This document shows positions 17,949-26,974 of a DNA stretch of 64,000 nt, one piece after another (within the stretch, counting starts at the first letter, position 1; every line of letters begins with the position of its first letter). Under the pieces are notes generated by a model. That model was not told where the DNA came from. It searched no databases and saw only the letters and a program-made list of their open reading frames with translations. The DNA comes from Idiomarina sp. X4. GTDB taxonomy: Bacteria > Pseudomonadota > Gammaproteobacteria > Enterobacterales > Alteromonadaceae. The stretch lies in the NCBI RefSeq assembly GCF_002808045.1, contig NZ_CP025000.1, positions 1,798,001 through 1,862,000 on the forward strand, written 5' to 3'. The translations under genes were made by a program, and so were the position numbers.

Positions 17949-18670
17949 TATGACTCCCGTTGTCCAAAAATTGCTGTTCCAATACGTACCATATTAGCAC
18001 CCTCTAGCACGGCTTGTCGCATATCGCCGCTCATTCCCATCGAGAGTGTGTCAATTTGCTCGCCGTACACCGCTTTCAGTTGCTGGTATAGCTGGCGCAT
18101 TTTCGAAAAGCTATCTCTACGCTCCTGCTCCGAGGTTCCGGCTTTTAAAATGGTCATTAGCCCTCTGAGCTTCAAGTTTTCGCAGTTACTGACAAAGCGT
18201 GCCAGGTTCTCAACATCATCTGCCGATAACCCCGATTTGTTATCATCGTCATCAATATTTACTTGCAGTAATACGTTTAACGGCGGTTTGTCTGAGGGGC
18301 GCTGCTCGTTCAGGCGTCGGGCTATTTTTTCTCGCTCAATGCTTTGTACCCAGTCAAAATGTTCAGCAACGTCTTTCGTTTTATTGGACTGCAACGGACC
18401 AATGAAGTGCCACTGTAACTGGTTAAAGCCTTCGGCTTTTAGCTGCTGAATTTTTTCGACGCCTTCTTGAACGTAGTTTTCACCAAAGTGTACTTGGTCT
18501 GCTTCTGCCGCTGCTTTAACAGCATCAATGGAATGCTTCTTGCTGACAGCCAGCAACTCAACAGGTTGTTTGTCACTAGACTCCTCGCCTAATATCTTTA
18601 ATTGCTGACGGAGGTTAACAAGGTTATTTTGTATTTTTTCTGATACCTTAATAGTCATAGCAATCGTCAT
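17948..18670 (-). CDS. yggS: PLP homeostasis protein (YggS/PLPBP)
   Basis: A 240-residue PLP-binding protein of the alanine-racemase-like barrel fold. PLP would be held by the first Lys of LLAVSKKHS. Other family blocks are FGENYVQE, WHFIGPLQSNK, LLQVNID and LSMGMSGDMRQAV with the near-C-terminal VRIGTAIFG. It keeps free pyridoxal phosphate in balance and has no known enzyme activity. Two starts are possible, at 18670 or 18658; neither has a clear ribosome site, and the shorter one gives 236 residues. It is divergent from pilT with only a short gap, so promoters probably lie within coding DNA. First gene of the yggS-proC-yggT unit. Confidence 0.95.
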   Translation of the reverse strand: MTIAMTIKVSEKIQNNLVNLRQQLKILGEESSDKQPVELLAVSKKHSIDAVKAAAEADQVHFGENYVQEGVEKIQQLKAEGFNQLQWHFIGPLQSNKTKDVAEHFDWVQSIEREKIARRLNEQRPSDKPPLNVLLQVNIDDDDNKSGLSADDVENLARFVSNCENLKLRGLMTILKAGTSEQERRDSFSKMRQLYQQLKAVYGEQIDTLSMGMSGDMRQAVLEGANMVRIGTAIFGQRES

Positions 18671-18692
18671 CTCATTGATTCAGGGACAGGAT

Positions 18693-19727
18693 ATGAATGT
18701 TAGCGAATTACTCGCCTTTAGTGTGAAACAAAACGCTTCCGACTTACATTTGTCGTCAGGAAGTCCGCCTATGATAAGAGTGGATGGGGACATTCGTCCT
18801 TTAAATCAACCCATGCATTCGGCTGAGGAGTTGAAAAGCGATTTATTTGCGATAATGACCGAGTCGCAGCAGGATGAGTTTAATTCGCGCTTTGAATGTG
18901 ACTTTTCTTTTGAAATAGATGGCGTTGCACGTTTCCGTGCCAATGTTTTTACGCAGCGAAAAGGCATTGCTGCCGCGTTTCGAATGATTCCAAATGAAGT
19001 CACAACGCTGGATGAGTTGGAAGCTCCGGCAAGCTTTAAGGACATTATTGATGCGCCCCGTGGTTTGGTGTTGGTAACTGGACCAACCGGCTCAGGTAAA
19101 TCAACAACCTTAGCGGCGATGGTGAATCATATTAACCAGACTCGTTCACAGCATATTTTAACCATTGAAGACCCTATTGAGTTTGTGCATGACAACCAGA
19201 AAAGTCTGGTGAGTCAACGTGAGGTGCATCGCGATACTCGTAGTTTTAGTGCGGCGTTACGCTCCGCTTTGCGGGAAGACCCGGATGTGATTCTGGTGGG
19301 CGAAATGCGCGATCTCGAAACCATTCGCTTGGCGATGACCGCTGCTGAAACCGGACACCTAGTGTTAGGCACGCTGCATACGACATCAGCGCCGAAAACC
19401 ATTGACCGTATTATTGATGTGTTTCCGGGGGATGACAAACCGATGATTCGCTCAATGTTATCGGAGTCTTTGAGAGCTGTTATTTCACAAACCTTGTTGA
19501 AACGCATTGGCGGTGGCCGTGTGGCAGCGCATGAAATTATGGTATCGACGCCAGCTATTAAAAACCTGATTCGTGAAGACAAAGTGGCGCAAATGTACTC
19601 AGCTATTCAAACCGGTGCTGAGAAGGGAATGCAAACTCTGGATCAAGCCCTCAAGAAATTGGTGTCACGTGGCGATATAGACGCAGAGGAGGCGCGTCGC
19701 TGCGCTGCAAATAAAGAGGACTTCTGA
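18693..19727 (+). CDS. pilT: Type IV pilus retraction ATPase PilT
   Basis: A 344-residue hexameric ATPase that powers pilus retraction and twitching motility. Visible are the N-terminal NASDLHLSSG, Walker A GPTGSGKST (about residue 130), the Asp-box ILTIEDPIEFVH, Walker B VILVGEMRD, the His-box GHLVLGTLHTTSA, and the PilT-type AIKNLIRE and DQALKKLV near the C-terminus. The length equals that of Pseudomonas PilT. I use the ATG at 18693, preceded by ACAGGA; an upstream in-frame TTG adds six unconserved residues. The divergent yggS neighbour is the usual arrangement. Confidence 0.96.
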   Translation: MNVSELLAFSVKQNASDLHLSSGSPPMIRVDGDIRPLNQPMHSAEELKSDLFAIMTESQQDEFNSRFECDFSFEIDGVARFRANVFTQRKGIAAAFRMIPNEVTTLDELEAPASFKDIIDAPRGLVLVTGPTGSGKSTTLAAMVNHINQTRSQHILTIEDPIEFVHDNQKSLVSQREVHRDTRSFSAALRSALREDPDVILVGEMRDLETIRLAMTAAETGHLVLGTLHTTSAPKTIDRIIDVFPGDDKPMIRSMLSESLRAVISQTLLKRIGGGRVAAHEIMVSTPAIKNLIREDKVAQMYSAIQTGAEKGMQTLDQALKKLVSRGDIDAEEARRCAANKEDF

Positions 19728-20800
19728 TGCGTTGTTGCCGACTGTTGAACACTCAATCGATGATTACTCAGCTAATACTGGGCGTTTCACTGTTGTTCTT
19801 TGCCGCAGCAAGCCAGGCTCAGCAGAGCACTCGTGTGGCTTTTGGTTGTTGTATGGACCACAGCAGTCGGCAAGAAGTTTGGGATGCGGTAAATCATGCG
19901 CAGCCAGAGGTTTTCGTGTTTCTCGGTAATACATTAGATGTTGAAGCGGATGACATGGATGACTTGCTTGACGCTTATGACGTCTTTAACCGCTTCCGTG
20001 GGCCTCGAGTGCTGCGGCGCGGTTCAGCAGTGATGTCGGTTTGGAATAAAACCGACTACAGCATTGATGGTCATGGAGGTAAGAACAATCCTCAACGTTA
20101 CGCAGTACGCAACCACTTTTTGACCTTTTGGCGGGAGCCGGCAACCTCTGAGCGACTGTTTCAGGAACATGGTATTGCGAAAAGCGTTATTTTTGGCAAT
20201 GAGCCGCAACGGGTACAGGTCATTGTGCTCGATGGTCGCTGGAACCGTGACGAGTTAGAGCAAGTCGATTGGATGGAGCGACAAACGCGCCGCTTTAATG
20301 CTGACCTGGGACCTTATCAACCGAACCGAGCGGGCGACTTGCTTGGCAGTAAGCAATGGCAATGGTTGAAAGAGCAGCTGCAAAAGCCTGCTGAAGTGAG
20401 AATTTTATTCAGTGCGACGCCAGTACTTGCACCGGCCAACGGTTACGATAGCTGGTCAATGTTTCCTAAAGCGCAGGACAGATTGAAGTCTGTTCTGCAA
20501 GAGTTGCAGCCGTCGGGACTCATCCTCGGTGTTGGTGATCGCTTGTTTGGCGAGTTTTCAAAGGCTGATGATTATTTGCCGTACCCGCTTTGGCAGGTCA
20601 CTGCCGGCAGTATTAACTTAGGGAGCGACACTCCTTATTCGTCCGTATACAGAGACGGACAAGCTTATGAAGATAGTCGTTATGGTCAAATAGAGGTGAT
20701 TTGGAAAGAGCAGCCGGAACTGGTTTTAACGCTCCGTGACGTTGATGGCCGGCCGCTCGATAGTCGTCGCTTACCTCTTAGTGAACTGCAGGCAAACTAG
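19727..20800 (+). CDS. Exported PhoD-like metallophosphatase-fold protein with altered metal site
   Basis: A 357-residue protein with an N-terminal signal (hydrophobic LILGVSLLFFAAASQA). The start ATG overlaps the pilT stop by one base and has GAGGA six bases before it; an ATG at 19760 would also work. The overall order resembles the PhoD/alkaline phosphatase D fold: VAFGCCMDH, VFVFLGNTLDVEADD, VMSVWNKTDYSIDGHG, VIVLDGRW and the C-terminal GVGDRLFGEF and QVTAGSINLG. In active members the first metal motif reads GD and the second WDDHD. Here they are Gly67-Asn68 and Trp106-Asn-Lys-Thr-Asp110, so key metal ligands appear replaced. It may be a catalytically weak or inactive relative. Family assignment is by eye. 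Confidence 0.7.
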   Translation: MRCCRLLNTQSMITQLILGVSLLFFAAASQAQQSTRVAFGCCMDHSSRQEVWDAVNHAQPEVFVFLGNTLDVEADDMDDLLDAYDVFNRFRGPRVLRRGSAVMSVWNKTDYSIDGHGGKNNPQRYAVRNHFLTFWREPATSERLFQEHGIAKSVIFGNEPQRVQVIVLDGRWNRDELEQVDWMERQTRRFNADLGPYQPNRAGDLLGSKQWQWLKEQLQKPAEVRILFSATPVLAPANGYDSWSMFPKAQDRLKSVLQELQPSGLILGVGDRLFGEFSKADDYLPYPLWQVTAGSINLGSDTPYSSVYRDGQAYEDSRYGQIEVIWKEQPELVLTLRDVDGRPLDSRRLPLSELQAN

Positions 20801-20900
20801 GGAATAAAGTGGCATAACTTTTTGACTCTGGCGAGTCACAGCCGCAAAAATCAGGTAAAATAGCGGCAATTGTCGGTAAAAAGCATCATCGGTGAGCAGT

Positions 20901-21950
20901 ATGCGGGTATTAGGTATTGAAACGTCGTGTGACGAGACAGGTATTGCGGTGTATGACACTGAAAAAGGGTTGCTGGCTCATCAGTTGTACTCGCAAGTAA
21001 AGCTGCATGCTGATTATGGTGGTGTGGTGCCAGAGCTGGCGTCGCGAGATCACGTACGTAAAACGTTGCCGTTGGTGAAAGCAGCATTGCAGGAAGCGGG
21101 TATAACACCGAAAGATTTGGACGGTGTGGCTTATACTAAAGGGCCCGGTCTAGTCGGTGCGTTGTTAGTCGGCTCCTGCATAGGCCGAAGCCTGGCATTT
21201 GGATGGGGGCTTCCAGCTGTTGGTGTACACCATATGGAAGGTCATTTGCTGGCGCCTATGTTGGAAGATGATCAACCCGAATTTCCGTTTGTCGCGTTAT
21301 TAGTGTCAGGCGGACATACTCAATTGGTTCAGGTTAAAGGTATTGGTGATTATGAGTTGCTGGGCGAGTCTGTCGATGACGCTGCTGGTGAAGCCTTTGA
21401 TAAAACCGCCAAACTGATGGGTCTTGATTACCCTGGTGGCCCCAGACTTGCGGCACTGGCTGAAAAAGGCGTCAGTGATCGTTTCACATTCCCAAGACCG
21501 ATGACAGACCGCCCCGGTTTGAACTTCTCATTCAGCGGCTTAAAAACCTTCGCAGCAAATACGTTAGCGGCTAATGACAACAGCGAACAAACTCTGGCGG
21601 ATATTGCCCGGGCATTCGAGGATGCAGTCGTTGATACCTTACTCATTAAATGCCGTCGTGCGTTAAAGCAAACGGGTTATAAGCGACTGGTTATAGCTGG
21701 TGGAGTGAGTGCTAACAAACACTTGCGAGCCGAACTCGAAAAGTTAATGAGAAAAGTAAACGGCCGGGTCTTTTATCCTCGCACTGAATTCTGTACCGAT
21801 AATGGCGCCATGATTGCGCTTGCCGGCGCTTTGCGTTTGCGGGCGGGCGAACGGGAAGCACTGAGCGTTAAGACACATCCGCGCTGGCCAATGACCGACT
21901 TAGAACCGATGCAGGTGACCAAACCGGCAGCGGCTACTGACGGCGTTTAA
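20901..21950 (+). CDS. tsaD: tRNA N6-threonylcarbamoyladenosine transferase subunit TsaD
   Basis: A 349-residue enzyme (older name Gcp) that transfers the threonylcarbamoyl group to A37 of ANN-decoding tRNAs, with TsaB and TsaE. It has the N-terminal [11 protein letters not shown], the metal-binding HHMEGHLL, the ATP-binding [19 protein letters not shown] and the C-terminal [10 protein letters not shown] and [11 protein letters not shown] use the ATG at 20901, with GGTGAG four bases upstream; a GTG three codons earlier is also in frame. Its 3' end overlaps the convergent plsY by 17 bases. Confidence 0.97.
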   Translation: MRVLGIETSCDETGIAVYDTEKGLLAHQLYSQVKLHADYGGVVPELASRDHVRKTLPLVKAALQEAGITPKDLDGVAYTKGPGLVGALLVGSCIGRSLAFGWGLPAVGVHHMEGHLLAPMLEDDQPEFPFVALLVSGGHTQLVQVKGIGDYELLGESVDDAAGEAFDKTAKLMGLDYPGGPRLAALAEKGVSDRFTFPRPMTDRPGLNFSFSGLKTFAANTLAANDNSEQTLADIARAFEDAVVDTLLIKCRRALKQTGYKRLVIAGGVSANKHLRAELEKLMRKVNGRVFYPRTEFCTDNGAMIALAGALRLRAGEREALSVKTHPRWPMTDLEPMQVTKPAAATDGV

Positions 21951-22524
21951 AACCTTTTTCCTGACCAGAAGTCAGGCGCACGATATTTGATTGATGTCGC
22001 CACAAAATTAGCAGAGAAATCATAATAACCGGCACAGTGTACTGCGGTTTTATCCAATACGCATAAAAAGGCGCCAGACAAACAGTCACTAGTGCAGCAA
22101 GCGAAGAGACTTTGCTTATTTTGAAGACCACAAGCCACGTCGCAATAAGCAGTAGCGCCATTTCCCAGGCAACCGGAAACATCGCTCCCAATGCTGTTGC
22201 GACAGCTTTGCCACCGCGAAAGTGAAAATACAGCGGAAAAATATGACCCAGGCAAGCTGCCACCGCTATCAGTCCTAAGAAAAAGGGCTCTATACCTAAA
22301 AAGTACGAGCCCCAAACCGGCACCATGCCTTTTAATACATCAAACCAGAGTGTTAGCAAAGCAGGAATTTTGCCACCGACCCGATAGACATTAGTCGCCC
22401 CGGGGTTTCCGGAGCCTTCTTTACGAGGATCAGGCAAACCCCATAGTTTACAGATAAGCACAGCGCTACTGATAGAGCCTAAGAGGTAGGCAGTCAGAAT
22501 CATCAGTATGGTTAACGCTGTCAT
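21934..22524 (-). CDS. plsY: Glycerol-3-phosphate acyltransferase PlsY
   Basis: A 196-residue inner membrane enzyme with about five hydrophobic helices. It uses acyl-phosphate made by PlsX to acylate glycerol-3-phosphate, the first step of phospholipid synthesis. The three PlsY motifs are visible: GSISSA near residue 16, the loop [15 protein letters not shown], and [21 protein letters not shown]. The last 17 bases are shared with the end of tsaD on the other strand. It is divergent from folB, as is common. Confidence 0.96.
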   Translation of the reverse strand: MTALTILMILTAYLLGSISSAVLICKLWGLPDPRKEGSGNPGATNVYRVGGKIPALLTLWFDVLKGMVPVWGSYFLGIEPFFLGLIAVAACLGHIFPLYFHFRGGKAVATALGAMFPVAWEMALLLIATWLVVFKISKVSSLAALVTVCLAPFYAYWIKPQYTVPVIMISLLILWRHQSNIVRLTSGQEKGFKRRQ

Positions 22525-22622
22525 AGGGTACGAATCCCTCTTTTGTTAGGGTAGACTGCGGTTTAAAATTAAGATTTATAGAATAAGCGGTTTTTGCCGC
22601 AATTGCTATGGGGTGAGTGAAA

Positions 22623-23006
22623 ATGGAACAAGCGGATATCGATGTGGTTAGCATTGAAGGCCTCAGCGTCGACACAATTATAGGCGTGTACGACTGGGAG
22701 AAAGAGAAGAAGCAAACACTCACTTTAGATATTCAAATGAGCTGGGATAACCAAACAGCCGCGAAGTCCGATGACTTGAACGACGCTCTGGATTACGCCT
22801 TAGTCAGTGAAAAAGTGACTCAATGGGTTGCCGAAAAACCGCGTCAGTTAATAGAAACTGTAGCCGAGGGGGTTGCCAGCTTAATTCTTAATGAATTTGG
22901 TGTACAGAATGTTGAAGTAAAAGTGTCGAAGCCTGGTGCCGTTCCGAACGCTGCGAATGTTGCAGTGACGGTTCGTCGCAGTGTTTTCGACAGTCCGTTC
23001 GGATAA
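22623..23006 (+). CDS. folB: Dihydroneopterin aldolase FolB
   Basis: A 127-residue folate-pathway enzyme converting dihydroneopterin to 6-hydroxymethyl-dihydropterin. It shows the family start VSIEGLSVDTIIGVYDWEK, the central DALDYALVSEKV and RQLIETVAEGVA with the active-site Glu, and the C-terminal KVSKPGAVPNAANVAV. The ATG at 22623 has GGTGAG five bases upstream; a GTG two codons earlier is in frame but badly placed. It is followed nine bases later by folK, the next step in the pathway. Confidence 0.95.
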   Translation: MEQADIDVVSIEGLSVDTIIGVYDWEKEKKQTLTLDIQMSWDNQTAAKSDDLNDALDYALVSEKVTQWVAEKPRQLIETVAEGVASLILNEFGVQNVEVKVSKPGAVPNAANVAVTVRRSVFDSPFG

Positions 23007-23015
23007 GGGGTTAGT

Positions 23016-23525
23016 GTGGCAGTTGTCTTTTTGGGACTCGGCTCTAATATCGATAAAGAGCAGCATATTTTGTCCGGTTTAAGGGCATTAGCCGATAGCT
23101 TTACTTATCAACGGCGCTCTCGTGTTTTTTTGAGCGAGGCGGTAGGTTTTAAGGGTAGTGACTTTTACAACCTTGTCGTGGAAGTCACGACCCAGCTGCC
23201 GGTAGAAAAGGTATTAGAGCACTGCAAGCGCATTGAGCAAGAAAACGGACGCAAGCCCGACAGCGCTAAGTACAGCCCCCGCTCGCTAGACATCGACGTG
23301 TTGCTTTACGACGATATGGTGCGCAAAAAAGCACCACAGCTGCCACGCCACGAAATAACTGAAAATGCGTTTGTGCTTTGGCCTTTGGCGGAAATAGCCG
23401 AAAACAGACAACACCCGATTTTGAAGAAAACTTACGGCGAAATGTGGCGCCAATATTGCCAACAGCCTGAACAGCAAAACTTAACTCCGCTGGAAAACAC
23501 CGACTGGCTTAAAGAGTTTGTTTAA
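23016..23525 (+). CDS. folK: 6-hydroxymethyl-dihydropterin pyrophosphokinase FolK
   Basis: A 169-residue kinase (HPPK) that transfers pyrophosphate from ATP to the pterin, directly after FolB in folate synthesis. Motifs are the N-terminal VFLGLGSNI, the pterin loop [18 protein letters not shown] and the signature [12 protein letters not shown] with metal-binding aspartates. The start is GTG, with AAGGGG upstream. It forms an operon with folB. Its final 17 bases overlap the end of the convergent cca. Confidence 0.95.
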   Translation: MAVVFLGLGSNIDKEQHILSGLRALADSFTYQRRSRVFLSEAVGFKGSDFYNLVVEVTTQLPVEKVLEHCKRIEQENGRKPDSAKYSPRSLDIDVLLYDDMVRKKAPQLPRHEITENAFVLWPLAEIAENRQHPILKKTYGEMWRQYCQQPEQQNLTPLENTDWLKEFV

Positions 23526-24645
23526 GCTCGTGCTTAAGTGTTTCCAGTCGCTTTTCTTTTATCGCAAGCCCAAGTTGTTCGCCGGTGAAGCCTTCATTTA
23601 TCAGTGCCTGAGGGCTCACTTCCGAAGCCTTTATCGCGGCTTGCGCCAGTTGCTTGTTTTGCTCAACAATACATTCTGAAAATTCAGTCGCTTCATGCTC
23701 TAACTGACGCAGCAATAGTAGCTGTTGCAGTTTTTCCGGGCGGCGCCAGTAGTCAATAGACTGCAATGTTTCAGCAAATTGCTCGGCGCTCGGCAGCTTT
23801 GTTGAAATAATAAAGTCACTATTTCGCTCAGCAAGCACAGCGGCATCACGATACTCATTGGGTATTGCCAATACTTTGCAAAAGCCGGGGATATCCTCGA
23901 CGGGCGACTCGCCAATAAACAAACTCGCAAAAATAAGCGGTTTGGAAAGCTCGGTGTGAGATTCGCTGAATTGAGCCGCCTTGTGTAAGCGGTTGAGATT
24001 GCTGCTCTTCGCTTTGAACTGCTTAAGAACCTGATTTAAACCACCAATATCAGCCAGGGTACTCAGAAATACGTCCGGGTTACCTGTGCTTAATGACTTT
24101 TCCCACTCCAGCCAGACGCGCTCTGGTGTCAATGCCTCGAGCTCGCCAGAGTGAGCTATCTTGGCCAGTAGCTCATGGGTTTCATCGGCAATGGTGAAGC
24201 CTAACTGCTTAAAACGCGCGGCAAAGCGGGCAACGCGAAGTACTCTTAACGGATCTTCCTCGAACGCTGGTGACACGTGGCGTAGCGTTTTCTGTTCAAT
24301 ATCATGCTGACCGCCATAGGGATCGATCAGCTGGCCTTGCTCGTCTTCGGCTATGGCATTGATAGTAAGGTCGCGGCGCACCAAATCGTCTTCTAAAGTG
24401 ACATTCGGTGAAGCGAATACATCAAAGCCTTTGTAGCCTTTGCCATTTTTACGCTCAGTGCGGGCGAGGGCATATTCTTCTCTGGTTTGTGGGTGCAAAA
24501 ATACCGGGAAGTCTTTTCCCACTTGCTGGAAGCCCTGGTCGAGCATTTGTTGTGGCGTTGCGCCAACAACCACCCAATCGCGCTCTTTAACGGCTAACCC
24601 CAGTAATTTATCGCGAACGGCACCGCCGACTAAATAGGTCTGCAC
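23509..24645 (-). CDS. cca: CCA tRNA nucleotidyltransferase (lacking the HD domain)
   Basis: A 378-residue enzyme that builds or repairs the 3' CCA of tRNAs. The nucleotidyltransferase core is complete: [12 protein letters not shown], the catalytic [18 protein letters not shown], and the neck-domain motifs [16 protein letters not shown] and [13 protein letters not shown]. After about residue 200 the sequence departs from the E. coli type and shows no HD phosphohydrolase motif, which explains the shorter length. I therefore expect no 2',3'-cyclic phosphodiesterase activity. The start is GTG, with GGGAG six bases upstream. The only nearby ATG is out of frame. Confidence 0.93.
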   Translation of the reverse strand: MQTYLVGGAVRDKLLGLAVKERDWVVVGATPQQMLDQGFQQVGKDFPVFLHPQTREEYALARTERKNGKGYKGFDVFASPNVTLEDDLVRRDLTINAIAEDEQGQLIDPYGGQHDIEQKTLRHVSPAFEEDPLRVLRVARFAARFKQLGFTIADETHELLAKIAHSGELEALTPERVWLEWEKSLSTGNPDVFLSTLADIGGLNQVLKQFKAKSSNLNRLHKAAQFSESHTELSKPLIFASLFIGESPVEDIPGFCKVLAIPNEYRDAAVLAERNSDFIISTKLPSAEQFAETLQSIDYWRRPEKLQQLLLLRQLEHEATEFSECIVEQNKQLAQAAIKASEVSPQALINEGFTGEQLGLAIKEKRLETLKHELKQTL

Positions 24646-24762
24646 TCATGACTCCCGGTTAAACTGAATTCTTAGTGAAAGTGATCATCGCTAATCACTG
24701 GTGGATGTGCAAGCAAGTCGTTACACTGTTGGTTAAATAATAATAAATTGCGCACAACGCTT

Positions 24763-26169
24763 ATGTATCAAAACTATTTTGGTTTGCAGGCAGAGCCCTT
24801 CTCCATAGCGCCAGACCCTAATTACCTTTACCTGAGTGAACGGCATCAGGAGGCGTTAGCTCATCTGACTCAAGGCTTGCAAGGCAGTGGCGGTTTTATC
24901 TTATTAACCGGCGAAGTCGGCACGGGCAAAACAACAGTGTCACGGGCGCTTATTGAGCAGTTACCTGAGTCGACCGAAACGGCCTTTATTCTGAACCCCA
25001 TGCTGAATGAGGACGAGCTGCTGGCCAGCTTGTGTGACGAGTTCGGTATTCGTTACCAAAAGCGCTCGGCAACAAGAAAAGTGCTGACGGATAAGCTCAG
25101 CCAGTTTTTGCTAAAAGCCAATGAAGACGGACAGCAATGTGTGGTGCTTATTGACGAGGCGCAGCACTTAAGACCGCAGGTGTTAGAGCAGTTGCGGCTG
25201 CTGACCAACCTGGAAACACACAATAAAAAGCTATTACGCGTTATTCTTATTGGGCAGCCTGAGCTTCAGGATTTGTTGCGTCGTCAGGAGTTAAGGCAAT
25301 TAGCTCAGCGAATTACGGCGCGCTATCACTTATTGCCTCTTACTGAACAAGATACACAGCGTTATATTGCCTATCGATTGCAAGTCGCAGGCGCAAACCG
25401 ACCATTGTTTACGGCGGCTGCGGCAAAAAGAGCACATCAGCTGACACAAGGTATTCCGAGGCTTTTAAACCTGTATTGCGACAGGGCTCTGCTGGCTGCC
25501 TATACCGATTCGTCACCAGAGGTAAAGCCTGCTCATTTGAACCAGGCGGCTATTGAACTGGACGGTCCATCGAAAAGGGGAAAGCCGAACAAGACAAAGG
25601 CACTTTCTGTCGCAGGGAGTTTGTTACTTTTTGCGGTGGCGGCAGTTGCGACGTTTTGGTACAGCTCACCTTCACCAAAACCTGTGAAAATTACGAATGA
25701 TTATGCGTCGGCGCAACAGCTCGCCAGTGTTTGGGGACTGCCCGAACCACCAGAATCAGAGCCTTTTTGCCAGTGGGTTGAACAGTATGACTTAGCCTGT
25801 GCCCGAATGAACCAAACTTTGCAACAGCTGAAAAGTATTAATTATCCGGCCTTGTTGTATCGCAAGGACTCTTCTCCATTATTAATGACAACCGAGACGC
25901 CGACAACGACTGACGGCTGGACGGGAGAATTTTTACTGCTCTACCAACAAGCTCCGGCCGAAACCGCGGAAGATAAGCAAGAGTGGATTAGAGAGCAGTT
26001 AAAACGTCATTTACCGGAACAGCTGCACGATGCAGACTCGTCCAGCCAGTTTCGAGAGCTCCAACTTAGCAACGGATTAAAAGTTACCGGGACGCTTGAT
26101 GCTGCAACGTTGGCGTGGTTAGCATCGAGAGCTTCCAACTTCGGTCCAAGATTAAAGGGGGGCGAATAA
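24763..26169 (+). CDS. exeA: ExeA/GspA-like AAA ATPase
   Basis: A 468-residue protein starting MYQNYFGLQAEPFSIAPDP, the classic ExeA opening. The AAA domain (residues about 40-265) has Walker A TGEVGTGKTT, Walker B CVVLIDEAQHL and the sensor region LIGQPEL. A transmembrane segment lies at about 285-305 (LSVAGSLLLFAVAAVATFWY). The periplasmic part ends with a probable peptidoglycan-binding fold (QLSNGLKVTGTLDAATLAWL). ExeA works with ExeB to insert the type II secretion secretin through the cell wall. I start at 24763 for homology; a TTG five codons earlier is in frame. The next gene, an ExeB/GspB protein, begins two bases after the stop. Confidence 0.92.
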   Translation: MYQNYFGLQAEPFSIAPDPNYLYLSERHQEALAHLTQGLQGSGGFILLTGEVGTGKTTVSRALIEQLPESTETAFILNPMLNEDELLASLCDEFGIRYQKRSATRKVLTDKLSQFLLKANEDGQQCVVLIDEAQHLRPQVLEQLRLLTNLETHNKKLLRVILIGQPELQDLLRRQELRQLAQRITARYHLLPLTEQDTQRYIAYRLQVAGANRPLFTAAAAKRAHQLTQGIPRLLNLYCDRALLAAYTDSSPEVKPAHLNQAAIELDGPSKRGKPNKTKALSVAGSLLLFAVAAVATFWYSSPSPKPVKITNDYASAQQLASVWGLPEPPESEPFCQWVEQYDLACARMNQTLQQLKSINYPALLYRKDSSPLLMTTETPTTTDGWTGEFLLLYQQAPAETAEDKQEWIREQLKRHLPEQLHDADSSSQFRELQLSNGLKVTGTLDAATLAWLASRASNFGPRLKGGE

Positions 26170-26171
26170 TC

Positions 26172-26864
26172 ATGTCGTCATTACTAAAAGCACTAAAACA
26201 GCAACAGTCTCCCCTTTTGAAAAACAAAAGCGTATTAGACAGCTCTCTTATTGCGCAAGACAGCGAACGGACCAGTCGCTTGTGGCTGATTTGGCCGTTG
26301 GCACTTGTTTTGGGCGGTGCAACGGGGTATGCAGCCGCATTATGGTCTGGGGTGCCGGGCGCAGATGCTAAAGTGACTACCTCCGACTTCTCGTGGGGAG
26401 AGGCGGTTTCTCCTCCGAAAGTGAGCTGGGAAGCAACACCAACAGAGCCGGAACCGTCGCAAACAAGTACGAGTAATAAAGTCGAACCTCAGGCCCAGGC
26501 ACAGCAGCCAGTGGAGAACCAGCGAGAAGCCTTGGATTTGTCCAGTGTCTCACCTGAACTTCTGAACCGCTTTCAGGAAGCGGTCGAACAAACGGGGAGT
26601 GAGACCGAGCAACGTATCAGCGTAGTGCCGTCATTGTCTGACTTATCTCCGACATTTCAGCAGCGAGTACCGGAATTTAGCTACGACAGCCACATGTATC
26701 GAAGCAGCTCGAGCCAGCGCTGGATTGAGCTGAATGGTCAGCGACTGTACGAAGGTGACAGCTATCAAAGTTTGAACGTGATTCGTATTGAGCCGCATCA
26801 GGTGGTGTTGGCATTAGATTCAAACGCCTTTTCTCACCCGGCTTTAGAAGACTGGAAACGATAG
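26172..26864 (+). CDS. exeB: ExeB/GspB-like general secretion pathway protein
   Basis: A 230-residue protein with a short cytoplasmic N-terminus (MSSLLKALKQQQSPL), one transmembrane helix (WLIWPLALVLGGATGYAAAL), a low-complexity Glu/Pro/Gln linker, and a C-terminal GspB domain (PEFSYDSHMYRSSSSQRWIE, LNGQRLYEGD). It pairs with ExeA to help assemble the secretin. The rest of the type II secretion cluster is not in this window, which is normal because exeAB is usually a separate locus. The ATG at 26172 gives the conserved start, with a G-rich ribosome site about nine bases upstream. Confidence 0.9.
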   Translation: MSSLLKALKQQQSPLLKNKSVLDSSLIAQDSERTSRLWLIWPLALVLGGATGYAAALWSGVPGADAKVTTSDFSWGEAVSPPKVSWEATPTEPEPSQTSTSNKVEPQAQAQQPVENQREALDLSSVSPELLNRFQEAVEQTGSETEQRISVVPSLSDLSPTFQQRVPEFSYDSHMYRSSSSQRWIELNGQRLYEGDSYQSLNVIRIEPHQVVLALDSNAFSHPALEDWKR

Positions 26865-26870
26865 AAATTA

Positions 26871-26899
26871 TTGACATCCCGCAATGGGATTCATACTCT
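26871..26899 (+). promoter_or_regulatory. Probable sigma-70 promoter of the acyl-CoA dehydrogenase gene
   Basis: A perfect TTGACA at 26871-26876 is followed by weak -10 candidates: CATACT at 26892-26897 (15-bp spacer) or TACTCT at 26894-26899 (17-bp spacer). It lies about 75-100 bp upstream of the gene, with an inverted repeat directly downstream. Confidence 0.55.
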
Positions 26900-26911
26900 T
26901 GTGCGATACAG

Positions 26912-26929
26912 TTTAAACAGGTGTTTAAA
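26912..26929. promoter_or_regulatory. Candidate operator (PsrA-like inverted repeat)
   Basis: TTTAAAC-AGGT-GTTTAAA is a perfect 7-bp inverted repeat with a four-base spacer. Its core AAAC-N4-GTTT agrees with the consensus I know for PsrA, a TetR-type fatty-acid-responsive repressor. A further GTTTAAA half-site lies at 26936-26942. It is placed just after the predicted promoter of a beta-oxidation gene, where a bound repressor would block transcription. Binding is inferred. Confidence 0.5.
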
Positions 26930-26974
26930 TTAGTGGTTTAAATTTCCTGTTTGTGGGAACAAGAGGTAAATAAT

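Noticed and set aside
23509-24645. A frameshift or truncation in cca
   Set aside because: The short length comes from a continuous frame with intact catalytic motifs and its own divergent C-terminal half, so it is a short-form enzyme and not a broken gene.
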